Shown: piece by piece, positions 1 to 49,860 of the stretch | How the letters are laid out: every line of letters starts with the position of its first letter | How positions within the stretch are numbered: position 1 is the first letter of the stretch | Source of the DNA: Eupeodes corollae | Lineage: Eukaryota; Arthropoda; Insecta; Diptera; Syrphidae | Assembly (NCBI RefSeq): GCF_945859685.1 | Contig: NC_079148.1 | Location: 32,375,946 to 32,439,945, forward strand | Length of the DNA: 64,000 nucleotides | Direction of reading: 5' to 3' | The notes under the pieces: generated by a model | The model's database searches: none | Told to the model about the DNA's origin: nothing | Seen by the model: the letters and a program-made list of their open reading frames with translations, nothing else | Made by a program: the position numbers and the translations under genes

Positions 1-185
1 ACGAACTTTCAAAAAAATTCACTGAACAAATTTGTACTAAATCAAAATGGTCAAATATCATATAAGCACATAAATCTTCCGGTATAACTCTTAGAATTGC
101 TTAACCTAGGTAATGAACCACCTTTTACCAAAAGTAAAAACTTTAAATTGAAGTTTTCTCAAGAAAAATTTAAGAACAAACAAAA

Positions 186-684
186 GGTGCTGGAATGCGA
201 CCGACACTGATAACTTTCCATCCAGTCTGTTGATTTGACTTGCTTAAAAGGTTTGAAGGTTTTCGTGTTTTGTTAAAAAAGTTATCAGATAAATTTTTCT
301 AAAATATTTAAAAATTACCAACAATATTTTGCACATAAAAAAAAAGTTTGATTTCAAAATCTATTTTAGTTAACGAAATTTCTATTGGCAAACTAATTTT
401 TAGCACATTTTACTAGCATTTCTTTAAAGCTTTTTATTTCTAATATAAACAAATACAAATCGGATGAATGAAATTAATTTGAAGTCGATATCTCTTCTGG
501 TTCTTGAACTATGGACGACGAAAAAACGTCGCGAACGTAGGGACGTAGGAACGTAACTACAAACGCACGCACACATATCTTTCTAAAAATCTTGACTCTA
601 GGGACCTTGAAACGTCGAGAAATTTCAAAATTTTCAATTCGACAAATCGGACTCATTACAATAACTTCCTATGGGAAGTTAATA
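186..684 (-). repeat. Short copy of dispersed noncoding repeat family A
   Basis: This copy reads on the minus strand. Its conserved ends are a GC-rich terminus containing cgaccgacactgataact near 199-216 and the motif aacttcctatgggaagtt near 663-680. Between about 490 and 650 lies the same block found at 46420-46640 and 51495-51670, with a run of acgt-type tetranucleotides and the words ggttcttgaact and gggaccttgaaacgtcgag. It lacks the internal tandem array of the long copies and codes for nothing recognisable; the 60-residue frame across it is only the repeat being read through. Confidence 0.65.
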
Positions 685-2884
685 AAATGAAACATCCAAC
701 AGAGTAAAGAAAGTACATAATCTGCATGACTAAACAAAAACAAAATTTATTAAGTCATCTTTTAGAAACCACAAAAATATAAATGCTACCCATAATATGA
801 CAATATTCCATGAATTAAATTCGTAAAAAACAAACAAAAGTCAAAGCGTACACATGTACATTACGTTGTACAAACAATTACAATGAAGTAAAAATAATGC
901 TCTCTTCCTTAGAATATTTTTTTTAAAAGTTCCTTTATCCATGAGTTTCCCTCGTTGAGATGAATTCAAATTTTTGTTGTATATTCTAAATACAATTCCC
1001 AAGAAAACATTTGTATTCTCAAAGGCTCTTATACCAGAAGTGTAATTTAAATATAAATCTTTAAGATACAAAATTTTTCATTTTCCTATGGGGTATGATG
1101 GAATTTCTTATGTTTCTTACCCAACCCATGTCATAAAAAAGAAAAACTGGTCGTTGACATTATAATCAGAAACATTGTTTGGCCTTCCATCCACTTCACC
1201 AGAAGTTAAAACATGAATTTCTTGAGAAAAAAGAAAAATAATTCAACAAAGCATGACAATTTCATGAAATTCTTTTTATACAACAAAATGTTTGTTTAGG
1301 TAAATTTTCGATATGTAAACAATATCGATACTGTCTTAAACTTTAAATCAAATGATTTTTACAATAAAACTCTCTTGGCCGAGTTCATATCTCATCAAAA
1401 TCAAGGATCAATTCAGGAATAGAACAAAATAAAACCAGACACAATATAAACCCTCAAAATTCGATAGAAAAATCCCTAATAAAACAAACAAATGAAGCTT
1501 TCAATTTAAGCCTCTGCCTTGAATTCGATAAAAATTAAGCAATACTAAGCGCATTAAACCTTGAAGCTTATTTCTTTCGCCTCGTATATTCCAGAATCCA
1601 AAACCAACCTGCATAAGCAAAGCACACAATACAATCCACTAAATTTTCATTTCACTAAAAGGAGGGAGGTATAGTCTGTTGGATGAAGAATATTGTGGTT
1701 TAAATGGAAAATATTTACTTGGCTTCGAAAAGGCAGCCAAGTTTTATTAAAAAAAAAAACAAAGAAACATTTGTGTGGCTTTCGGCGACAAAACTGGAAA
1801 GATCCTCTTCTACTTAACTTATTTCATAATGTAAATTTTGTTTCGATTGAAAATCGGCTCTGCTCGAAGCTCTTGTGGCCCATTTAATACCGTTTTTTGT
1901 GTGCTGTGCTCCGTGCAATGAAAATCGATGTCGAGACTTCCAACAGAGAAAACCTTTTTTTTGCTTTGTATTCTGTTGAACCTACATATACTGGTAGGCA
2001 TAGGTATACGTCTGAATGTAGGTTTGGCTCAGAATCCTGAAGCGGAAACCACCAGATGCCATTGTACTTATATTCCTTACAATCCTTGTGAGAAAATGGA
2101 AACATACGCACAACCCCAAACAAACATACACAGACAATCCGTAGATATACATATGAATAACCTTCCGTTGTCTTATTATCTCGAACAGCCTTGCTCTACT
2201 GTATTTACAACCCTCTGTGTCGAACAAACTAATTTGACCAGAGGCAGATTAACATTGGAATACAAAACGGTGTTTTTAGGGCGCGGAAAGAAAAATTAAA
2301 AACTTATGGATTATAATATAATTCTTAAGAAGAATCAGTTATTGACATTTATAATAAAAAAAATGGTCTCGTGTATAGTTTCATTGTTAGCAATGGTGTG
2401 ACTTGTCAAATGTCAATATATGAAAGCTTTGAAAGTAACAACTGCCCAAATAGCTATTCAAACTAAAACCTCTTACTAGAAATAATAGAATATCTGCATA
2501 AATTATAATCTTAGGAAAAGAATAGCTTAACATCTTTATTTAACAAAATAACACAAACATAACTAAGAAAAAAAATGTAGAGAAACAACCATAATACTTA
2601 TACGTAGAAAAAATAAAACAAGACAATATAAGTAAATATAGATCAATTTGTAATATTTTAATAATTTATAATTTGTTTTCAAAAACACTACCAAACCATC
2701 AATTAAGATTTCATCAAGAAACAACGAAGGGAACATGTTGAATTCATGGGCGATGAGTCAATTACTACAAAAGTGCAGTGAATTTCGACAACCAATATAC
2801 TTTTTATTTATATATTTCAGTGAAAGTGATTGATTTGATTCTGTTGGATGCACTCAAATATGAACATTGTTGAAAAAAAAATAT
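685..2884. other. Upstream DNA, no gene recognised
   Basis: This is mostly A/T-rich DNA. The part from 1600 to 2300 is somewhat richer in GC and holds a 123-codon plus-strand frame at 1928-2299 with a hydrophobic start. I recognise no domain in it, and overlapping open frames on the other strand make it weak. If the ferlin begins upstream of the window, this is its intron. Confidence 0.4.
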
Positions 2885-3420
2885 AAATCAAAAGGTTTTT
2901 TAAGACTATTAACAACATTTATGCAAATAATGTAGTACAAATAAAAACAGAGAATACAGGACATAAATTAAGAATAACAAGATCTGTACGACAAGGGGAC
3001 CCACTTCTAAATAATATTTTTCAAAAGATGAACTCAATGAAAAAATATGGCATAATGATATATGAACAACACCTTAACAACCTTAGATTTGCTGACGAAA
3101 CAAAAGTTATGACAAACCACATCAGAGAAGATACAATATCTTTTTGACGTTCGGTGCTCACATATGGATTACAAACCCTGAGCTTAACTACAAAATCACT
3201 TGAACAGTTAAGGATCTATCAGACGAAAATGAAAACCATCAATAGAAGACAAAGCGAAAGGGTTAGAAATGAAGAAATCCGCAACAATACCCAAATAATT
3301 GACGTAATAGATGGAACTAAAAGACATATTTCAAGACTTCAGGATCAAAGATCGAAAGACGGAAACTAAAAGACCAACAGGACGACCGAACAAGAGTTGA
3401 AATGATGATCTTTACCAAGT
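2885..3420 (+). mobile_element. LINE reverse transcriptase relic
   Basis: A decayed non-LTR retrotransposon fragment. Around 2970-3110 the plus strand reads the RT hallmark VRQGDPLL, followed by LRFADET, which stands where an active enzyme has F/YADD; the second catalytic Asp is lost. At 3154-3369 an open frame reads LTYGLQTLSLTTKSLEQLR and ends in a basic segment, the usual layout downstream of the RT palm in insect LINEs. Frames are broken between the parts and there is no endonuclease, so the piece is truncated at its 5' end and inactive. Confidence 0.75.
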
Positions 3421-4387
3421 AAACGAATATTGGTATTCTTATGCTAGCAACTAAAACAAATCATATTCAAATTCCATTCTAAAATTTCAGACACTAAAGT
3501 AGCATCTGTGCAAAAAGAAGGTTATTCAAAACAAAACCTCTTATTGGAAAACCCCTCATTCAAAATAAAAAGTAAGGAATGCTAAGCAAGAATTAAAAAC
3601 TCAAATGAAAATATTCAAAAAACAAACACTTATTTCCAAGTTTTTTCTTCTAAACATATTATTAGGCAACGATGTTTTTCAACTTTATAAGATACTTAAA
3701 ATGTCTCCTTTTTTAACCATTTTTAAAAGTTAACACTAGTCGACATTGTTATTTTATATTCGGTTTTGATAGCCATAAAACAAATCCTACTTAAAAATTA
3801 CTCTATAACGTAAGGTTTTTGAACTATTAGTTTTTAAAATTAAAAAAAAATTATACAAAATGTTATGAGGCTATCTAAATTTAGAAATCTATAATCCCTT
3901 TCTTCGATATTCAGTTAATATTTTTAAAGTATTTTATAAAATTTTCGAAAAAGCGTCATAAGATATTAGATTTTACGTGTCTCAATGAATTTTAAGAAAA
4001 CGCTTAAACATTTATGCTAAAATATTTAAAGGAAATTTTTTTTTCTTATAACCAATCCAACGTACAAGCAATTTGATTATATAAGATGATGATTGAAAAC
4101 GGGTATTTTTAAAACTTATGCAGATAAAAAAAAATCAAAATTCAGATTCAAAGCACAAAAAATTAATTTAAAAAAAAGTATTTTTCAAAACTTTGAAAAT
4201 ATGTGTCAAATGCCCTCATATTGAATCAAATAAAGACTCATACCTAATAAAAGTTTCCAGAAACTAAGTAAGAAACTAAAATGATTTAAACAGAAGACAT
4301 TTGTACTTTCATTTTTAGTTTTAACTTAACCCCAAAAACCCGTTTTTAGTTGTCTTTAACATTTTTAATAGGGTGTTTTTTAAAAAC
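3421..4387. other. A/T-rich DNA with weak repeat similarity to 61.0 kb
   Basis: No gene is seen. The stretch about 3795-4060 resembles about 60966-61235 on the same strand: both contain ggctatctaaatt, a gatattcagttaatatt-like word, a tttataaaattttcgaaaaa-like word and acatttatgct in the same order. It is probably an old dispersed repeat. Confidence 0.4.
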
Positions 4388-4598
4388 CTGGGGTGGAATC
4401 GGCTAAGCTGATTGTTGATAAATGACAATCAATTAAAATTTCACTAAGGCAACAACGAGTTTTGAAAGTTTGAATCTGAAATTGTTCAATCGAATTGAAC
4501 TGAGTTGAATCATCTTACACAGACGGAATGAAAATGATAGTTAATTTGACTATCAAAAAAATGATAGTCAACTATCACCTTAGCCGATTCCACCCCTG
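4388..4598. mobile_element. MITE-like element with terminal inverted repeats
   Basis: A segment of about 211 bp bounded by nearly perfect inverted repeats of about 18-24 bp. The left arm at about 4389-4412 contains ggggtggaatcggctaag and the right arm at about 4574-4598 contains cttagccgattccacccc. The interior is A/T-rich and noncoding, with its own small palindromic words (atgatagtTaa / tgatagtcaac). This is the structure of a non-autonomous DNA transposon. I could not identify a target duplication or the parent family. Confidence 0.75.
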
Positions 4599-7050
4599 AT
4601 TTGATATTAAAATTTAAAAGCAAAATTAGAACTCAGTGAATCTTTGTTTGTGTTACAGAAAAATATAGTAATTTTGTCTACCAGTGGGTGTTTAACTTTA
4701 TTTTTTTTTTAGATATTTAAAAATCTTATTCTTTATATCCTAAGATGCTACTTGTTTTAAAATTATACACTCATTCATTAAGGGACCGCTTAGGTCTTTT
4801 AAAAGAACTAATCCACTCCTGTTTTTGGCGGGTAAAGTCTTGTTTTATTTTACGTCGACAACATGGCTGGCAAGAGAATACGTTGGGTTGTGAAAAAAAG
4901 TAGGGTAGCAGGGATTTCTTCACAAGGAAAGCAACACAAAAAGATAAATATTCTGCAAACCCAGTAGACTATGAAATGAATGGTTTTATTATACTAAAAA
5001 ACACGAGGACAAAGCACGACAAAGCAACAACTGTTGCTTGTAGCTACCTTAACCATTGTTGGTTGGATAATGGTTTGAAAGAAGCTTTGTTGTTGTTGTT
5101 GTTGTTATCGTTTGTAGTGCTACTGGAAAATCCATTTATGTTGTTTAAAACATCATCATGCACATTGGTTAGTAGTTTGATTGTTCTATTCATTTTAATA
5201 CTAATGGCAAGCAACACGCACTTCTAAGGTTGGTGTGGTGTTGGTGTTCAGTCAGATTGTTGCTTCAACTACAATTCAAGTCCAACAGGTTACTTATTTT
5301 TTTGGAGAGATTTTCTCAAACTCTCAACTTTTTTCTGTTTTGTATATCTATCAAAAGAAAAGAGTATCTACGAGTGGATTGATGTTCTGCAACAATTCAT
5401 AGGTATCGTTCTTATATTTTATACATTTCCAAAAGTAGACCTAGACATTTATCATTACTTATTCGAAAATTATTTTTTAATAAATTAAATTAGTAAAAAC
5501 ACAAAATTTTAAATCAATATTGAAAAAAAGAAACTTCAAAATGATTTTAAATATTTGTTTATTGTGTAGTTTTGTATTTTAATTATGTAATGTTTCCCAA
5601 TAAGAGGTTCCAATGGCAATCGATTTTGACAGCTGTCACCTTTGAAGTAATCTAACAAGAACTTGGGAGGAAGACTCTGTTTTCGGGGCCAAGTAAAAGA
5701 CAACGTCTATGCCAATGCACTGTATCGGTACATTTTTATTACTTCTTATAAAATAATATTTTTGTCGTTAGGTCTTTTCGCCCAAAACTGTAACGCCCAA
5801 ATTTGAATGTCGTAACGCCCAAATAAATTTTAGATTAAAGAACTCCAAAATCGTTAGTTGTCATTTAGCTCAAAATAATTTTAAAATTGAATCTTACGAC
5901 AAAGGGGTTTAACTTTGAGACAGTTATTTTGGGCATTAGGATGAATTATTTCTATCGTTTCTTATTGGCTATCACCCAAACGATACATAGCCCAAATAAA
6001 ATGTCACATATCCCAAACAAACGTCTTAAATTAGAAATCACAAAAAGGTTTCTTTTTTTTTGTTAAATTTGGGCCTTATGACATTTATGTTGGATGAAAA
6101 CTTTGCTGCTCCTCCGGAATTTTGTATTTACCAAACATTTTGAGTGATCAGAACTCAAAATTTCGATAAACAAACATTTTGTACGAAATTCTAAATGTTA
6201 AAACACATCTGAAAGAGTTTTTGGGCGACAGAGCCATTTTATTACGTATTGTACTAATATTTTATGTTTAAATTGTGAAATGTTTATTTGGTAGTCTTTC
6301 GAAAAATGTATTCTATTACAAAATCAAGTTCTTATGTTAAAGCTACCCAAAATTTAACTTTTTTCATAAAATTGACGAATTTAACACATAACATTGTTTT
6401 TTTCTGGATAGTGCACTTGTCATAATTTTAGTTGCCAATGTCAGGAATTTAAATATACGAAGAGGATTTTTAACCATTTGTCGTAATTTGCAAAAATAAT
6501 GAATAACTGAAAATTGATATTAATTTAAAAAAATAATAACTTACCATTTCGTTCGAATAAATAAAAACTTTAAGAAACCAATTTCAGCGCTTATATGTTA
6601 AGAACAAACAATTATTTTCCTGTAAAGTGTATTTTCTGTTTCAAAGTATGAAGTTATTAAAGCCTGATAACATGAGTGATTTTTTCCCAAAATATATAAA
6701 CAAACAAAAATATTGATAAAAATTGTTATTGGCTTAGAATATCTTAAGAACAAAAGAGATATTAACTTCAAAATGATTTAATTTTATACGAAATATTGTA
6801 AATTAAGCTTTCAGAGAATAAAAATTAAAAACAAAATGTAGCTATTAACTTTTTGCATTGACTGTAACCGAATCTCTACTTCACCCATACTCTCCTCTCT
6901 TCAGTCTCAAAATTCGTAGCTTTAAAATCTCTCCACTTATCTGAAATTCCAAGTACCTACTTACTCACTCTCTTTTGTTTTCTGCTTTTCTCTTTTCATG
7001 CGTACAACACACACAACTGAATGAAACTCCACCAAACCATCAATTCATAG
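4599..7050. other. Noncoding DNA upstream of the first recognised ferlin exon
   Basis: No exon was recognised here, although part of the ferlin C2A domain could be hidden. It contains a short (TTG)n microsatellite at 5087-5106 and an unusual cluster of cccaaa motifs at 5779-6022. The final 50 bases lead into an acceptor (caattcatag) for the exon at 7051. Confidence 0.4.
5087..5106 (+). repeat. (TTG)n microsatellite
   Basis: About seven uninterrupted TTG units. They produce the leucine run in the 83-codon frame at 4976-5227, which I do not regard as a gene. Confidence 0.85.
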
Positions 7051-44571
<37,521 letters not shown>

Positions 44572-44743
44572 AAGAAAACTACATAATCTTTTTTAAATAA
44601 TTGTTATGTATCACTCTATACAATCAAAAAATGTTGTTGTTATTATTAAATATATAAAACAAAAAAAAACAAAAAAAATAGTAATATTTCATATACAAAA
44701 ATAATTTATTTATACTCTACCTCTTCAATTTTAACTAAAATTT

Positions 44744-44814
44744 AATAAAAATTATGTACAAACTGTAGAAAAATTTAAAAAAATCTTTCCATAAGCCATA
44801 CAAAAACAAATAAA
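44744..44814 (+). terminator. Candidate polyadenylation signals of the ferlin
   Basis: AATAAA occurs at 44744-44749 and 44809-44814, 173 and 238 bases past the stop codon. A third is near 44825. In such A/T-rich DNA these can be chance, so only transcript ends would settle which is used. Confidence 0.35.
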
Positions 44815-45469
44815 ACCATGGAAGAAATAAATTAATCTATTTTTCGACTTTTGACTAAAACTATCAATAAATAATAAAATACATAAATGTGTCTGTGAAT
44901 TGTTAAATATTTAAAACAAATATTTATTTTTCCTTTTAAATTACCTACAAATATCATTATAAACAAAATTATATCAATCTGACTTTAAGTGGTAATTTAT
45001 TTATTTTTAATTATATTTTTGTCTATTTTAGATGTGAAAATGTGTTATACTGTAGCTACTTTAATAAATCAAAAACAAATGTGAAACCTATTTAAATATG
45101 TATTTACATAAAAAAAAATGAAACACAAATTAAAAGCATAACAAAACATTTCAATATTATACATATACACTGCATTGAAATATTATATCGTATTTTCGTG
45201 TCTTTAAAAAAATAATAATTTAATTGCTCAAATAAATAATAAATAAATTATTTTATTCAAATAAAAGTACCTAATTAAAATAAATTTAAAGAAATAAGAA
45301 ATTTATGCTGCAATCAAAATAAAGTAACGAATTTAACGTGAAAATATGTAGTTTTATTTTTAAAAGGGACATTTTAAATTTTATGCAAAGAGAAAGATTG
45401 TCAAAAGAAAAACCGTACCGGAAATCACAGTGTAAGGGGATTATAGTCCAAAGGTCTAAAATATACTTT
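44815..45469. other. Intergenic A/T-rich DNA
   Basis: Very A/T-rich sequence after the ferlin 3' end. No gene or repeat family was recognised. Confidence 0.5.
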
Positions 45470-45699
45470 TGTGACAAACTGTGGTGTCTTAAAAGATTGT
45501 AAGGGGAATTAGTTCAAATAGTTGAACTGGTGGAAAACTTGAGCTGTTTGAAAAAAGAAAAAGATAAACAACTGAAAATGTGATTGATGAAGTCCGTACT
45601 ACGATGACGAACCGGGTTTTACTATTCCTCGTCATAGAACCGTTGCGTTCGCTAAATAAATTTGCTTTTGTTCCCCATATACTGGGTGTATAGTTTATA

Positions 45700-46400
45700 C
45701 AGGATTTTTATTTTGTGGTTTTAAAAGTAGACATAAATAATAAAGCCATATTCACTCGAGTTGTGTGACATGTGGCAACGTCTTATTGAAACCACATATT
45801 TTCAAAGTCGTATTCTTCGATAACAGGCAAAAAAAAGTCGGTTATCTTATGATCATAACGCTCCGCATTGATGGTGACAGTCGTTCCACCATCGTTTTTG
45901 AAGGAGCGAGCTCCAGTCACACCTCCGGACTAAAGAGCACACTTAACATTGTCTTTTTGTGGATTTAATGGCCTTTTTTCAATTACTAGAGATTTCTCAA
46001 AACCCCAAATACGACAATTTTGTTTATTAACATACCCACCGAGTGAGAAATGTGCTTCGTCGCTGAAGAAGATTTGGTTCGAAAAATCGTCGTCCACCGC
46101 CTCCTGTTATTCAAGTACGACTTTGTGAATGGTCAGCTGGCTTCAATTGTTGAGTGAGCTAGACTTAATATGGATGTAGGTGTAGATCTAAATGCCAAAT
46201 GCGCCATAATGTGCCGTAAGACAGTCCTAATTCCGGAGAACGATGGGGAATCGACATATTCAAATCTTCGACAAAACTTTCACTTACAGCAGCGACATTT
46301 TCAGGACTACGAGCGTAACGATGATGCACATGCATTACAATGTCAATGATATACTCGTAAAAAGTATATTTTTGCATGCCATTTAGTCGGATCGGATCAA
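45700..46400 (-). mobile_element. Tc1/mariner-like transposase relic, copy 1
   Basis: The minus strand encodes, from 46377 downward, a winged-helix-like segment (HVHHRYARSPENVAAVSESF, NMSIPHRSPELGLSYGTLWR). After stops comes QIFFSDEAHFSLGGYVNKQN, containing a catalytic Asp, then GVTGARSFKNDGGTTVTINA. WFQ, a stop and DVATCHTTRVNMAL follow, where the usual QD has become stop-D. Compared with copy 2 it lacks about 340 bp at the C-terminal side, joined near 45735. It is dead. Confidence 0.8.
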
Positions 46401-46419
46401 AAAGATAATTTAATTTTTA

Positions 46420-49400
46420 ACTTCCCATAGGAAGTTATTGTAATGGGTCCGATTTGTCAAATTGAAAATTTTGACATTTCTTGACGTTTCAAGGTCCCTA
46501 GAGTCGAAATAAAAGATTTTTAGAAAGATGTCTGTGCGTGCGTGTGTACGTACGTTCGTACGTCCGTACGTTCGCGACGTTTTTTTCGTCCTCCATAGCT
46601 CAAGAACCAGAAGAGATATCAACTTCAAATAAATTTGAATTCTCAAGAAAATTGCGTGGGTGGTTTTTTTACCATAGCAGTTTGAAAAAAAGGTGAAAAT
46701 TTTGGTTAACCTTAAATATCTTACGAACCAAAAACGCTAGAGACTTGAATTAAATTTTATATAATATATTGTAACGTGATACCAAACAGGTATATTTTTT
46801 GAAAAAAATCAATATAACGGTTTTTTTATAAATCAATAAAACTGAAAAAAAAATTTGTCACCTCCAAAATTTTACGACTGAAATATGACAGAATTTGCTC
46901 TCTATATGATGACATTATATCGACTGGAAAAGAGCAAAACTTAAGCCGATTCCGAAAACATCGCGAAATCATCATGATTTCAATGAATATCGCCCAATTT
47001 CCCTCCTTTCTATTCTCTCAAAAATTTTTGAAAAAATTATTGCTAGACGAATTGGTTGGTTAATGGAAGAGAAGGCTAACCCAGGACAGCATGGTTTCAG
47101 ACCTAAAAGAGGAGTTTCAACTCTCCTTCATCTTCTAGAGCACACACTTGCTGGAAATTTATCGAAAACTAAACATAGCGTTATCATGTCATCCGATTTA
47201 GAAAAAGCATTTGATAGAGTTATGATGGTGCCAATTATTAAACAGCTTCATCAATGGGGCGTTCCTAAAGAAATACTTGCAGTGATCATGTCATTTATTA
47301 GTGGTAGAACTTTTCGAGTTAATGTTGACGGCTATAACTCCTTAACCATGAAAATGGATAATGGAACACCACAAGGATCTCCGCTCTCAGTTGTCCTATA
47401 TAACGTATATATTGACTCGCTTATCGTGAAACTCTCCCAGCCGCTTCAGAATCTCGACTTTATCGGAGTATATGCTGACAATATTTACGTTGTTGCTTCT
47501 GGAGAACCTACCCAGGTAAAAGATACTTTGGAAAAAGCTGATTTAACAATGTTTAATTGGGCTAAAGAAGTTGGTGCGATTATTCCTCCATCTAAAATTG
47601 AAGCTTTTCATCTATGCCGAAAAAGGAAATGCACCCCCACCTCACTGGTTTTACGGGAAACAACCATTCCTCTTAAGAGAGAAATAAAGATACTAGGAGT
47701 AACTTTTTCTGGAAATCTAAAATGGGACACACATGCAAAGAATCTAATTAACCAGCTTAAACGACGGAACAATGCTTAAAAATTAACTGTTCAAAGCGAA
47801 AAGGTCCACATCTAGAAACTGCACTGCAAATTGCGAAAACTCTAGTCTCTGGTACCCTCCAACACGGTGTAACTATTTTTATGTGGACCACGTTAAGAAA
47901 TATTAGCAATATTGACTCAGCCATCAACGATTGTTTTCGAACAGCCTTTGGAGCTTTAAGAGCCACTAAAATAGAAGCCCTAAGATTAGAAGCAGGTTAT
48001 GAATCTTTTGAACACTTTGGAAAAAAAAGGGCAATTAACCTAGTCAGCAAAATACTTACAGATCCAGTCCATCCCCTCTTCAAGGCTGCTGAAGATGTGA
48101 TTAACGCAACAAAACCGATCAAGAAATATTCCAAATCTGCCCTTATAAAAATGACATCTATAGTTCCCAATCTTAGCTCTTTTTCATTCAATAATACGCA
48201 GACATTAGGAGGTAATCTACCACCTTGGAAAAGACATATACTTCCCATTAACACTAATCTTGCTAAGTACAAAAAGGAAAATACTGCTGACGACATATTT
48301 AGAATGCTTCACCAAGAAATGATCTCTGCCTATAACGCTGATAGAATCTTCTACACAGAAGGTTCGTACAAAGAAGACAATTGGTGTTCATACGCAGTCA
48401 TTCAGTCACAACCAAATTCTGAAACATCTATAATTCACCAAGCTCTTTTACCAGTTTAACACTCAACATTACTATAATGCTGGAGATCCTGAGCAATGTT
48501 CGAATTGTGGAACGATACTCTCTGTTTGGCATATCCTTGTCGAATGTCCTATATCCCGCCAAATTGAAGTATCATCAGACAACATAACCGAAAAACTTGC
48601 CGAAATCTTGAATCCATCAGATGAACGATCCATTCAGTACATAAAAGATGCCACATCCGCTCACCAAAAATTTAATGAAATATAAACATTTTTTTTTTTT
48701 TTTTCACTTCTCAATTAAACATAATTAGACTTTGCTAAATTATTTTTGTTTTTTACAATTTTGTTTTACTTAACTTAAAGTAACCTGAAATATAGAATTT
48801 GATAATTATAATTTGAATTAAATGTAAACATGTAAATAGTTAAGAGACGGCATCATATGGTCTGGTTACCCTGATGCCTTTCTAAAAATAATTTATAAAT
48901 TAAGTTTGTAAATTATTTCAATAAATAAATAAATAAATAAATGATTTCATCTCTAAAACAATTTTGTGCAACGACATCTGATAAAATTTTGAGAAAAATC
49001 TAATTGACAGTTTTTTTTATAAAAAATAAAAATCTACAAAAAAACATTACTCAAAGTTCGTAAAAATTGAATATCGATTCAAATATCTTTTCAAAACCTT
49101 GAAATTTAGGCTTCAAACTTAGTTTATCTTATAAGAAATATTGTTTTCAATATTCTGAAAAATTTTGAGAAAAATCGTATTGACAGTTTTTTTTTACAAA
49201 CAATAAAAACCTAAAAAAAATAACAAAAGTAACAAAACTTGGTAAAAAACGATTTTTTACTCAAATATCTTTTTTAAAATTTGAGATAATAGCTTGTAAC
49301 TAACTTTTAATTGTAAAAAATATTGTTTTCAACATTGGGACAAATTTTGAGAAAAATCGAATTGACGGTTTTCTTACAAAAGTTAAAAACCTAAAAAAAA

Positions 49401-49860
49401 AATTGTAGGTATTGGCTTTAAACTACTCTTGTCTTAAAAAAGGTATTGCTGTTAACATTCAGTAAAATTTTGAAATAAATCGAACAGACAGTTTTTTTTA
49501 CAAAAATTTAAAAACCTAAAAAAACTTTAGCAAAAGTTGGTAAAAATTGATTTTTTACTCAAATATCTTTTCAAAAAATTTGAAACATTGGCTTCAAACT
49601 AATTTTATCTTATAAAAAATATTGTTTTCAATATTCAATAAAATTTTGAAAAAAAATCAAATTGACAGTTTTTTTACAAAAAATAAAACAATACTAAAAC
49701 TTGGTAAAAATGTACTTTCGACTCAAATAGATTTTCAAAAATTAAAAATATTGGCTTCAAACTTATTTTGTTTCACAGAAAATGTTGTTTTGGATATTCA
49801 GTAATTTTTATATAAAAATCCAACAGTCCGTTTTTTGATACGAGTAACATCCCAGCCTCT
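46420..49860 (+). repeat. Dispersed repeat family A, long copy split by a LINE
   Basis: The left end aacttcccataggaagttattg is followed by the acgtacgttcgtacgtccgt-type run and agaaccagaagagatatcaa. A middle block continues to 46890. The element resumes at about 48955 with atttcatctctaaaacaattttgtgcaa and about five array units: 48985, 49140, 49320, 49440 and 49620, with spacing mostly 160-185 bp and one short unit. It ends near 49858 with acatcccagcct. The same parts are contiguous in the copy at 51494-52985. Confidence 0.7.
46895..48955 (+). mobile_element. LINE with RT, RNase H and zinc motif (I-group type)
   Basis: 5'-truncated. The RT starts near 46930 with DWKRAKLKPIPKTSRN and YRPISLLSILSKIFEKII; open frame 47063-47779 holds QHGFRPKRGVSTL, SSDLEKAFDRV and NGTPQGSPLSVVLYNVYID. 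It also holds VYADNIYVVA, where the second catalytic Asp is changed to Asn. A frameshift near 47780 separates a second frame (47881-48459) with an RNase H-like start, YTEGSYKEDNWCSYAVI. Past another stop comes CSNCGTILSVWHILVECP, a C-x2-C-x8-H-x4-C motif. The 3' region ends in (AAAT)n at 48925-48953. It is inserted inside a family A element. Confidence 0.88.

Noticed and set aside
474..656. Small Arg-rich minus-strand frame, repeated in similar form at 46646-46410
   Set aside because: The shared peptide comes from the acgt-rich block of repeat family A; the frame is broken in the other copies.
1928..2299. 123-codon plus-strand open frame with a hydrophobic start
   Set aside because: No recognised domain, no splice or polyadenylation context that decides for it, and competing frames of 60-81 codons on the other strand over the same DNA. 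Not reported as a gene.
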